Positions 33,218 through 41,900 of a stretch of DNA of 64,000 nucleotides are shown in pieces. A program made the position numbers and the translations under genes. Position 1 is the stretch's first letter. Every line of letters starts with the position of its first letter. The notes under the pieces were generated by a model that was given only the letters and a program-made list of their open reading frames with translations, did not search any database and was not told the DNA's origin. Source of the DNA: an uncultured Ruminococcus sp. (GTDB taxonomy: Bacteria; Bacillota; Clostridia; Oscillospirales; Ruminococcaceae); NCBI RefSeq assembly GCF_934476685.1, contig NZ_CAKSNX010000005.1, positions 62,001 through 126,000 on the forward strand. Reading direction: 5' to 3'.

Positions 33218-34393
33218 TTATTTGCCGAGGAATTCGAGGTTCTTACTGATAAGCTCGCATCTCTGCTTTACGCAGTCAACTGAACGCAGCGGATCGGACG
33301 GTGTATTGAAAGTATAGTCCATAAGCTTGTCGATAGTTGTTGACGCAACGTGAACTCTTGTATCGGAGGACGCATAGTAGATATAAACGTCGCCGTTTTC
33401 ACGGACAACTGCGCCGTTTGTAAAGCAAACGTTTGATACGTCGCCCACTCTTTCCTCGCCGTGAGGTGCGATGAAAAGTCCTGAAGGTGAGGCGATAAGC
33501 TTCTTAGGATCGTTGAGGTCGGTTGCGAAAACGTAGATAACGTATCTCAGACCAGCGGCGGTATTTCTTACGCCGTGAGCAATATGTATCCAGCCCTTTG
33601 GAGTTTTGATCGGAACTGCGCCTGCGCCGTTCTTTGACTCTGTGATAGTGTGGTAAAGTCTAGGAGAAACCACAACTTCTTCTGTGCAGATAACAGGGTT
33701 TGTGATATCCTCGCAAAGACCAAAGCAAACTCCTCCGCCTGAACCTGTCTGAATGAAATCGTCCTGCGGACGGGTATAGAAAGCGTACTTGCCGTCAACG
33801 AACTCAGGGTGGAGAACAACGTTTCTCTGCTGAGGTGATGCGGACTTGAGGTTAGGAAGTCTTTCCCAAGTTTTGAGGTCCTTTGTTCTTACGATACCTG
33901 CCTGTGCGATAGCAGCGGAGAGGTCGTTTGTAGACTTGTCCTTGCTTTCGGAACAGAAAACGCCGTAGATCCAGCCGTCCTCGTGCTGAGTCAATCTCAT
34001 ATCGTAAACGTTGGTTTCCTCCGGCTCTGTATCAGGGAGCTGAACAGGGAAATCCCAGAAACGGAATCCGTCAACAGGGCTTTCGCTCTCGGCAACGGCG
34101 AAAAATGACTTTCTGTCTGCACCTTCAACTCTTGCTACGAGGTAATACTTGCCATTGAGGTAGATAGCGCCCGAATTGAGGACTGCGTTTATGCCCAGTC
34201 TTTCCATAAAATATGGGTTTGTTTCGGGGTTAAAATCATATCTCCAGATGAGCGGAGCGTGGTCGGCGGTCAGGACAGGATTTTCATATCTGTCGTAAAC
34301 ACCGTTATATCTTTCGGATATCTTATTTTTCTTAGCGAGGAGAGCTTCGTACTTCTGCTCCTCACGAGCCTTATTTGTTTCAAAAATTGTCAT
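33218..34393 (-). CDS. GH130 phosphorylase, probable 4-O-beta-D-mannosyl-D-glucose phosphorylase
   Basis: A protein of 391 residues with an N-terminal helix (TIFETNKAREEQKYEALLAK) and a five-bladed propeller. Motifs seen: ENPVLTADHAPLIWRYDFNP, INAVLNSGAIYLNGKYYLVA with RVEGADRKS, TNVYDMRLTQHEDGWIYGVF (catalytic Asp region), HPEFVDGKYAFYTRPQDDF and a late GDVYIYYASSDTRVHVA. These fit subfamily 1 of GH130, whose characterised member from R. albus splits Man-beta-1,4-Glc with phosphate to mannose 1-phosphate and glucose. No signal peptide, so it acts in the cytoplasm on imported disaccharide. It is monocistronic. The epimerase that usually supplies the substrate is not in the window. Confidence 0.9.
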   Translation of the reverse strand: MTIFETNKAREEQKYEALLAKKNKISERYNGVYDRYENPVLTADHAPLIWRYDFNPETNPYFMERLGINAVLNSGAIYLNGKYYLVARVEGADRKSFFAVAESESPVDGFRFWDFPVQLPDTEPEETNVYDMRLTQHEDGWIYGVFCSESKDKSTNDLSAAIAQAGIVRTKDLKTWERLPNLKSASPQQRNVVLHPEFVDGKYAFYTRPQDDFIQTGSGGGVCFGLCEDITNPVICTEEVVVSPRLYHTITESKNGAGAVPIKTPKGWIHIAHGVRNTAAGLRYVIYVFATDLNDPKKLIASPSGLFIAPHGEERVGDVSNVCFTNGAVVRENGDVYIYYASSDTRVHVASTTIDKLMDYTFNTPSDPLRSVDCVKQRCELISKNLEFLGK

Positions 34394-34508
34394 AACAGCA
34401 CCCTTTCATAATGTTGGATCAAAGCACACAGCTGTGCATTATTGTCTTAACAAATCACTATTCAAGTATACTATATCGGCTATACAATTTCAAGAAACAT
34501 TTGTTCGG

Positions 34509-34521
34509 TGTAACGTTTACA
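34509..34521. promoter_or_regulatory. Possible LacI-type operator upstream of the GH130 gene
   Basis: TGTAACGTTTACA, arms TGTAA/TTACA around CGT. It lies about 115 bases before the GH130 start and resembles the AAACGTTT sites near the lacI gene at 9609. Weak evidence on its own. Confidence 0.35.
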
Positions 34522-34584
34522 TAAAAAATTTTGTGATATGCACAAATTTACAGCTATTTTTTGTACATTAATCTACATTTATGC

Positions 34585-35223
34585 TTACCGGTCATTATTC
34601 TCATCAAGGGTACAGCGGATCGTGACACGGCTGTATCCGCTCCATGTACAGGTGAACAAAGTCAGATCCCAATCCTGTCTTGCGCCTTTATACATCGAGT
34701 CAACGTCCCAGCCGTTTATAAGCTCGCCATAGGAAACTGTGTAGTGGAAAGTTCTGCCGTGAATATCGGTGAAGATGACCTCGTCGCCTGTGGAAAGCTG
34801 ATCCAGCTTATCGAAAAAGCCTGCATAGTTATGGGCGCATATGATAAGGTCACGTCTTGCTCTTGTGCCGTCATAGCGGCAGGGGGCGACATTCATATCC
34901 TGATAATTCCAGCCTTTTATAACGGGAAACTGCTGACCGAGGGTGGGGAGGGTTATCATACCCATATAGATATTCCCGTCAAGCTCGATAGAATCGTCCT
35001 CTTCCTCCTCGGCGGTGCTGCTGTTATCGAAAACATCAAAGGGCGAGCTGTCGTTCTGCGGAGTTGAGGGTATCTCCTTTTCAAGCTGCGTCAGGGCGGT
35101 ATTCATTTTTCCAAGACTTTCGTTTTCGTGATAGAAGTTATAAAAGGTAAGGGACAATGCCACTACTATCAGCACTGCCCCCAGAACTATCAAAAAACGG
35201 CCTTTTGCGTTTTTCTTAGTCAT
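34585..35223 (-). CDS. Second sortase of the pilus operon
   Basis: A protein of 212 residues with an N-terminal membrane helix (FLIVLGAVLIVVALSLTFYN, about 10-29) and an acidic stretch (AEEEEDDSIELDG) before the sortase barrel. Catalytic residues: His in DLIICAHNYAGFFDKL, Cys in LTLFTCTWSGYSR and Arg in the following RVTIRC. The class is uncertain: it lacks the C-terminal membrane tail of the class C enzyme next door and resembles short Firmicutes sortases grouped with B/D. As last gene of the operon it may attach the finished pilus to the wall. It follows the minor pilin gene by 35 bases. Confidence 0.88.
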   Translation of the reverse strand: MTKKNAKGRFLIVLGAVLIVVALSLTFYNFYHENESLGKMNTALTQLEKEIPSTPQNDSSPFDVFDNSSTAEEEEDDSIELDGNIYMGMITLPTLGQQFPVIKGWNYQDMNVAPCRYDGTRARRDLIICAHNYAGFFDKLDQLSTGDEVIFTDIHGRTFHYTVSYGELINGWDVDSMYKGARQDWDLTLFTCTWSGYSRVTIRCTLDENNDR

Positions 35224-35258
35224 TATTTTCTCGCTTTCGCAAATTATTTTTACCTATT

Positions 35259-36263
35259 TTACTTATTTTTTCTGCTTACTCTCCAGCCTGCTGCAAGGAG
35301 TACGATTCCGCAGCCTGCGAGGACAGGTACAGGCCACCAGAGTGAACCTGTCTGCGGAAGTTTTCCGCCTTTGCTGTCGCTGCTTGGCGAACTGCTGTTT
35401 TCTGAACTGCTGTCAGGTGTTGACGAACTGCTGTCGGTATTACTGCTGCTGTCGCCGTCATTCCATGTTATGGTATAAGTATTGTCGATCTGATAGAGAG
35501 TATTGTTGTTCTCATAGATGACTGTGAAGTTTTCGGGGATATCTATCTCCTTTACACGCCAGTCATACTTTGTTTCGCCTATCCAGTAATGCTCCCAGTT
35601 GTTGGACTCATCAAGGGTAACGGTGTCAACAAGCTCGTTATCACGATAGATGCCGACTGTGATAGAGGTTGGCTTGAACTTATCGAACTGACCCAACATA
35701 TCCCATGTTTTTCTCACGCCGTACTCGGCTGTATCCTCATCGGGGAAAGCCTCGATAGTGTACTTAGGGTAAACTGTTATCTCGCCGTCGGCGATCTGCT
35801 CATCGGTAAGCTTTATTATCATTGGTGACGGGATAAACTTCATTTCATCGGAAACAAATCTTTTGCCTATGATAAGGTAAAGTCCTGCGCCGTCTGTTTT
35901 AACGGTAGTTTCGCCATTTTCATCGGTCACGCCTGTTGCCACTGGGGTAAGCCCGTCAAGCTCGGCATAATTTTCGAGGGTATTTGCCACCGCCTGCATA
36001 TCGGAAGCCTCGGTGAGATTTTTAAGGGAAACAGGGTAATCTGCAAACTGACCTGTGAGCTTATACTCACCGTTTGCACTCTCCTCCCCCACCTTATATA
36101 TTCTCCACTCGGCATTGGCGATAGGAGCGTCCTGCCGTTTGCAGACTATATTGACATTACAATCAGCTGCGTCAGCCGATATGGCAAAAGAATTTATCAT
36201 ACACATCAGCATTGCGATAACGCAAAGCAATGCGCCGCTAATTTTTGCGGTCCTGACATTCAT
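35259..36263 (-). CDS. LPXTG-anchored minor pilin, SpaA/Cna_B type
   Basis: A protein of 334 residues from ATG 36263 (AAGGAGGG 8 bases upstream), overlapping the sortase C end by 26 bases. A signal peptide (MNVRTAKISGALLCVIAMLM) is followed by Cna_B-like domains (ANAEWRIYKVGEES; VRKTWDMLGQFDKFKPTSIT, typical of the Cna_B K-W-x-D pattern), a Ser/Asp-rich stalk (about 275-300) and the sorting signal LPQTG plus a hydrophobic helix and basic tail (RVSRKNK). Likely the basal or accessory pilin that joins the shaft to peptidoglycan. Intramolecular isopeptide bonds are expected from the domain type. Confidence 0.9.
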   Translation of the reverse strand: MNVRTAKISGALLCVIAMLMCMINSFAISADAADCNVNIVCKRQDAPIANAEWRIYKVGEESANGEYKLTGQFADYPVSLKNLTEASDMQAVANTLENYAELDGLTPVATGVTDENGETTVKTDGAGLYLIIGKRFVSDEMKFIPSPMIIKLTDEQIADGEITVYPKYTIEAFPDEDTAEYGVRKTWDMLGQFDKFKPTSITVGIYRDNELVDTVTLDESNNWEHYWIGETKYDWRVKEIDIPENFTVIYENNNTLYQIDNTYTITWNDGDSSSNTDSSSSTPDSSSENSSSPSSDSKGGKLPQTGSLWWPVPVLAGCGIVLLAAGWRVSRKNK

Positions 36264-37194
36264 CTTTTTTGCCCTCCTTTTTCTGAGATTTTGCATTTTC
36301 TTCATTTTTACTTTTATCTTCGTGTTCTTTTTCCTGCTTTGCAAGCAGTGACATTGGATCGTCATGTGGGAAAGGCTTTTTCTTCGCACCGACGAACCAC
36401 CATACGAGCAGGGCAACGAACATAGGCACTGCTATGAACGGCACTACTGAAAGTGAATCGAGCTGCACTGCGTCGGCTGTGATCTTGGACTTTGCCACAG
36501 CCTCAGGGTTTTCGATCCTGTGTCCACGGACGAGAAGTCTGTGGGAATTTACTCCATACGGGGTGCAGGTGGTGAGGGTAACATAGTCTTCACCATCGAC
36601 AATGTTCAGCTTATCCATTTGGTTTGGCAGCACGATCGAGATCTGATCCACCTCATAGGTATAGACCTCTTTCAGCACTGTTATAGTGAACTCATCGCCC
36701 TCTGTAAGCTGGTCGAGGTTGCTGAACAGCTCCGCTGAGGGAAGTCCTCTGTGGGCGGAGATAACGGAATGTGTGCTTTTTCCGCCTACGGGGAGAGTTG
36801 AGCCTTGAAGATGTCCCACTGCGATATTCAGAACGCTTTCGCTTGTTCCGTGATATATCGGCAGCTGAACTCTTATCTGGGGGATAGAAATATATCCCAT
36901 AATGCCTGTACCTGTGATATCGAGTATTTTATCGTAGTCGGGTACTTCGTCATATTCGACGAAAGGGAAATCCAGCTTTGCGATCTGCTCGTTATACTCT
37001 CTTGCACGTTCAAGCAGCCGTTCGTTCTCCTCATCGGAGAGGTCGTTCGCCGCTTTCTGATAGGTTGCGACGGCTCGGCTTTGGGTTTTCGAGTTCCACC
37101 AGTTACTGAACATAGGATAAAACATTACGGAGAGCCCCACCAGCAAAAGAAAGACCAATAAAATTGTAGATAATTTACCGCTTTTTTTCCTCAT
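36238..37194 (-). CDS. Class C (pilin-polymerising) sortase
   Basis: A protein of 318 residues with an N-terminal helix (STILLVFLLLVGLSVMFYP) and a second C-terminal membrane helix (VPFIAVPMFVALLVWWFVG), the hallmark of class C. The catalytic set is His in THSVISAHRGLPSAELF, Cys in YVTLTTCTPYGVNSHRLLVR and the Arg in HRLLVRG. The lid motif region (DYDKILDITGTGIMGYI) lacks a clear DPF/W triplet. It cross-links the major pilin into a fibre. GGAGGACTCC lies before the ATG. An odd long charged tail (KEHEDKSKNEENAKSQKKEG) follows the last helix. Confidence 0.95.
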   Translation of the reverse strand: MRKKSGKLSTILLVFLLLVGLSVMFYPMFSNWWNSKTQSRAVATYQKAANDLSDEENERLLERAREYNEQIAKLDFPFVEYDEVPDYDKILDITGTGIMGYISIPQIRVQLPIYHGTSESVLNIAVGHLQGSTLPVGGKSTHSVISAHRGLPSAELFSNLDQLTEGDEFTITVLKEVYTYEVDQISIVLPNQMDKLNIVDGEDYVTLTTCTPYGVNSHRLLVRGHRIENPEAVAKSKITADAVQLDSLSVVPFIAVPMFVALLVWWFVGAKKKPFPHDDPMSLLAKQEKEHEDKSKNEENAKSQKKEGKKDECQDRKN

Positions 37195-37353
37195 GGAGTC
37201 CTCCCTAATGCCTGCCGACAGGGGTTCTGCCGGCAGATATAAAGGTTATTTTTTCTGATACGATATCAGTTTGTTTTTTTGATAGACGTTAGTCAGTCAA
37301 AGATAGGATTAGTCCTTTAAAGAAAGACATTAGTCCTTCAAAGAAGGATTTTA

Positions 37354-38907
37354 TTAATCCTTCTTTCTTTTCTTTGTGATAAGAAGAACGCCTGCGCCGA
37401 GGGCGATAGATGCACCTGTTGCGTAGAAGATCTTAGTACCGATTCCGCCTGTTTCAGGAAGCTGTGAACCCTTCTTGTTCTCTACGTCAGTTGTGAGTAT
37501 TCCGTCTGTCGCATTTGCGTTGAAACTTGCATTGCCGCCTGTTACAGTTGCAGAAAGATCATTGAACTGTGGAGCATCAGCAAGTACTTCATAGTCAGCT
37601 GTGATAGTGAAGTAGATATCGTCGATCTTGTTGTACTCAGGAGTTGGTGTCTTTGTTTCTTCAAGCTTGTATTCGCCTGCATCAAGACCTGTGAACTCGA
37701 ATGCGTCCTTATCAAGATCTGTGATCTCCTTAACTGCGACCCAGCTTCCATTTACATTTTTAGAAAGAGTAAAGTTAGCGCCCTCAAGTGGATCACCGTT
37801 CTCGTCAACCTTGTTTACGATAGTCTTGTATGTGAATACAATTACCTGATCGTCAAGTGTCTTAGCTGTGCCTGAACCACCCTTGTTAGGATTGTTTGAA
37901 TACTCAAGGTTAGCCTTGTTTGTGTTACCAGTTGCACCGATAACAGCCTTATCATTGAGAGTAGCCTTATATGTAACAACTACTTTATCAGCACTTGTAA
38001 GACTAGGAACAGCTGTCTTAAGGTTAGTAAACTTAAGCTCAAAGCCGTTAGCTGTCTTTGTGATCGTATACGTAGCTGGATCTACTGTTACTGTGCCGGC
38101 TGTTACTTCTACTGAAGTTTCATCAAAAGTAAGACCGTCGCTGAATGTATCTGTGAACTTGTACTGATATGAGTCATAAACTGCATAGTCCTGAGGAAGT
38201 GTACCTGTGAGCTTGAACTCTACCTTATCGCCGATATCCATATCAGCTGCATCCTGCCAGTCAGAAGTTACGCCTGTTGTATCGTTAACGTCCTTTACCT
38301 TCTTTTCGAGGGAAACTTCACCCTGCTTGAGTGTTATATTTGTGTCGCCCTCTACTGCAAGAATGTGCTTGCTGAGTGTTGTGAATGAATCATATGATGT
38401 ATCAACGAAGAGGTAATAACCATTCTCTACATCAAATGAAGCAGTTGTTCCGCCATGTGTGTCAACATCTGCATATGATGTAGACATATAATTTGAGAGG
38501 ATAGCTGCGAGCTTATCAGCTACTGTGTAATCAGTTGTTGACTTGCCGTTTGTGATGTTTGAAAAAACATCAGCAAAATCCTGAGCACTGCTTGAAGCTG
38601 TAAGAGCAGAAGCACCTGTCAGAGCGTTGAGGTCTGCGTCAGCCTGAATATCAGCAACGAGGTCGCCAAGCTTGCTCGTGTCGATAGAATCGCCCCATGT
38701 TACGTTTGAAAGGATACCGTTTGAAGATGTACCCTTAAACACCTGATATGCATAGTAGGTATGTCTAGCCTTTGCATTCTCGATGCTTACAGTTGATTTA
38801 GCTGTAGTTGCTGAAGCTGATCCTGTAATTGTTGCTGTTGCTACCATAGCTGAAACTGCCATTACTGCTGCAGCTGCAATAGCTGCTGTTCTTTTCATTT
38901 TTTTCAT
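37354..38907 (-). CDS. Major pilin subunit (SpaH/FimA-like), LPXTG
   Basis: A protein of 517 residues with a signal peptide (about 1-33), a D1-like N-terminal domain, the probable pilin-motif lysine in GEVSLEKKVKDVND (near 190), a middle domain, a Cna_B domain (IVNKVDENGDPLEGANFTLS) with the E-box YKLEETKTPTPEYNKI, and a sorting signal LPETGG plus helix and KKRKKD. This is the standard architecture of polymerised pilins. Codon bias is strong, as for other highly expressed genes in this window. The leader before the ATG contains GAAAGGGAAAG. A 160-base gap to srtC holds repeated TTAGTC-type short repeats (37290-37340). Confidence 0.93.
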   Translation of the reverse strand: MKKMKRTAAIAAAAVMAVSAMVATATITGSASATTAKSTVSIENAKARHTYYAYQVFKGTSSNGILSNVTWGDSIDTSKLGDLVADIQADADLNALTGASALTASSSAQDFADVFSNITNGKSTTDYTVADKLAAILSNYMSTSYADVDTHGGTTASFDVENGYYLFVDTSYDSFTTLSKHILAVEGDTNITLKQGEVSLEKKVKDVNDTTGVTSDWQDAADMDIGDKVEFKLTGTLPQDYAVYDSYQYKFTDTFSDGLTFDETSVEVTAGTVTVDPATYTITKTANGFELKFTNLKTAVPSLTSADKVVVTYKATLNDKAVIGATGNTNKANLEYSNNPNKGGSGTAKTLDDQVIVFTYKTIVNKVDENGDPLEGANFTLSKNVNGSWVAVKEITDLDKDAFEFTGLDAGEYKLEETKTPTPEYNKIDDIYFTITADYEVLADAPQFNDLSATVTGGNASFNANATDGILTTDVENKKGSQLPETGGIGTKIFYATGASIALGAGVLLITKKRKKD

Positions 38908-38927
38908 ACTAATCTTTCCCTTTCTGA

Positions 38928-41900
38928 TTATTTATTATGTTCGCCTTTTTTGCGGCGATCAATAACTAACATTACTGCTGCTGAAATCGATACAGCAGCG
39001 CCTGCGACTGTGAACGGAAGTGTTCCGCTGCCTCCTGTTTCAGGCAGGAAGCCTGTGTTCTTCTGAACGTTGTTGTACACCTGCACATACTGATCGTCGG
39101 CAGATGCGTTTATATACAGCGAATTAACATCGCCGTTATACCTGTAATAAACCCTATATGATGACTTGTCCACAGGCTGATTATTATAGCTTACCTCTTC
39201 GATCCAATAGTACCATGTATTGCCCTTGGCGTCATTCTGTTCGAGGGTCAAGGTCTTTGACCAGTTGTCGCTGCCTGTGAGGGTTATGGTGTTGTAGAGG
39301 AGGTCAGCATTATTTGTATCGGGGTTTGCGCTAGGTTTTAGGGTGATATCAGATGATGTTGAACCTGACGAACCTGAACCTGAGCTTGCTGATACATACT
39401 GAACGCTGTAAACTGTTGCTGAATTATCCTTAGCGCCGACATACACTTTATAGAGATAATCGGCGAAGTCATAATTCTGGAATGCACTCATACAATCAGC
39501 ATAGCTGAACTTGCTGTATGTATTGCCGTTAGCGGCTGTGCCAGTTTCTGTCGGCTCGACCTTGCACCAGTTAAGTACGTTTGTATCGTCCCAAGCACCA
39601 TTGGCTGTACCCTTAAGTATAAGCTGGATATCTCCCGTATGCTCAACGTAGAAATAACCGCCGTCCGTGAACTGTGACGCATCAACAGAGCCGCCGTCTT
39701 TAGTGGTGCTTACCACCTGTGTGCTGCCCCATGATGAGATGTTACTGCTGCCGCTCCAAAGTTCGGCAGATGTACCGCCTGATGTTGAACCTGAGCCGCT
39801 GCTTGATGCTGTTGTGCCTGTTATTTTGTACTTTGAACTGCTGTTAGCTTCGATAAGCACTTTGACTATGATATCTTCATTAATATTTGTAAGGTTCAGT
39901 TTAAAGCTTGGATACTGCCAATCAGATGACTCCGTATAATCTGTAACGCTTACATAATCACTGCTTGACGGATTCCATGTCAGAGTATCGCCATTCTTGT
40001 TTGTACACTCAATTTCGGCAAGTTTTGTGCCGTCACTCTTTACAAGTGTGACCTTTCCTTCATAGCCCTTAAACCATGCATATTCAAGTGCAAAGTCAAA
40101 TGATGCAGAGCCCTCAACAGTATACTCGGTATCAAATGTTCCGTCAGCTGCGACTGCATTTCCGTCCTTATCAACTACTTCAAACTTGACCTTTGAGCCA
40201 GTCGGAAGTGTTCCGTCAAATCTGTTGAAGTTCTGAGGAACGTCGCTGAGATTTGTTGAGCGGTAGATATTGAACTTTACTGTGTCGCCCGAATGGTTCA
40301 CGCTGTCACCGTCAGACCAGGCTTTTTGCAGCTTAACGTCAACTTTGCTGATATTGACAGGAACTTTTCGGTTCGTTATCGTATCCTTGCCTGTATAGGA
40401 GGCATCATTTGAATAGGTATAGGAAACGCTGAATCCGTCTGGGATATCCTTTTCTACGATGTAATAATAGTACGGATTTCCGTCGGCATCCTTTTTATCG
40501 AGGTTCTCGATAGTTTTTACCCAGTTCTCCGATTTTTTCAAAGTGATAGTATCATAAGGTGTTGTGCAGTCCTGCGGGATCCCCTTATCGTTATTCACTC
40601 TGTTCGGGCTGTTCGGTGCGGTGAGTGAGCGGTAGATCTCAACTTTGAGGCTATCTTGCGGGATATCCTTATCGTCAAGCTCCTTACCCAGTTCGTCACG
40701 CCACAGCTTTTCGATAGTCAGATCAGCTGCGTTTGAAACTGTGATCTCGCCGTCTCTGCTGGCTGCGTTGCCCTGATATACGGATTCATAGGTCTTGTTG
40801 TTTTCAACGTCATAGTGCGTTTCAACAACGTAGTAGTAGTAAGGTTTCCAAACGTTGTTTGAATCCCTTGCACAGCCTGCGAGGTTTTGCCAGAGGTATG
40901 ACCAATCATTGTTGGCTGTGATAGTTTTCTTGTCGAATTCCTCTGCGTCAGACGGGAGGCCGTCAGTCTTTTTGGTGAAAGATCTGTAAAGGGTGAATGT
41001 TACCTTATCGTTAGCGTGGTTCGCATCACCGTCGCTCCAGATCTTTTTCGCTGTAATAGAGATATTTTGCAGAAGGTTTGTTATTCTGAAAGTATTTCCG
41101 TTTTCGATGAACTGATAGCTGCTCTCGGTAAATCCAGAAGGGAGAGCAGATGCTTCAGGTCTTACACGATAGGAGAAGTAGATCGGGGTTTCATCAAGCT
41201 GATAGCCGTTCGGAGCTTCGATCTCCTTTACATAGTAGAGCCAGCCCTTTTCGGTTTCGCCGTCCTTTACGGCAGGTTCAAGCTGGAGTCCGATATTTGC
41301 GGAATCGGTAGTATTGAAAGATGCTGCGCTGTCGCCTGCATTTCCCCAAGTTACGACTGTCTGTTCGCCGTCGGAGCTTGGTTCAAACTTGACCGCAGGT
41401 ACCCACTTGTACTTCGGATTTTCCTCTGTGCCTGTATTTGCAAACTTATAAAGCTCGAACTTTGCAGAAAGCTTTACGACGTAGTTTCCGCCGTCGACCT
41501 TTTCGACTTTAAGAGGTGCAACATATGTAGATGAACCCTTTGTCTGGTCGATAAGCTCGAAATTCGTCTTATTATCCGCATCTTCCTGTTCAAAGGTTGC
41601 GCCTGTTTCAAAGGCAACATTGTTCAGCAAATCGACAATGAAGCTTTCGTTCTTTGAATCTTCGCTGGAGGCTGGGCGACCTTTGTACTTGTAGACTATC
41701 TTGAGATGTCTTTCGTCAGGTACGGTAATATCAAGTTTCTTTACATATTCCTTTTCGGTTTTCTCAAAGACAGGTGTATCTGCAATGAGAGAAAGGTTGC
41801 TGTCAGTAGGAACGATAACGTCTGCTGTATTTGAGCCGCTTTTGCCGTCATCACTTCTGTATCTGAATTCAACATAATAATACTTATTATCAGTTTCATA

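Noticed and set aside
40718..41534. Frames opposite the giant adhesin, including a 172-residue plus-strand frame
   Set aside because: They are antisense to the 2108-codon gene and have no ribosome site or recognisable domain.
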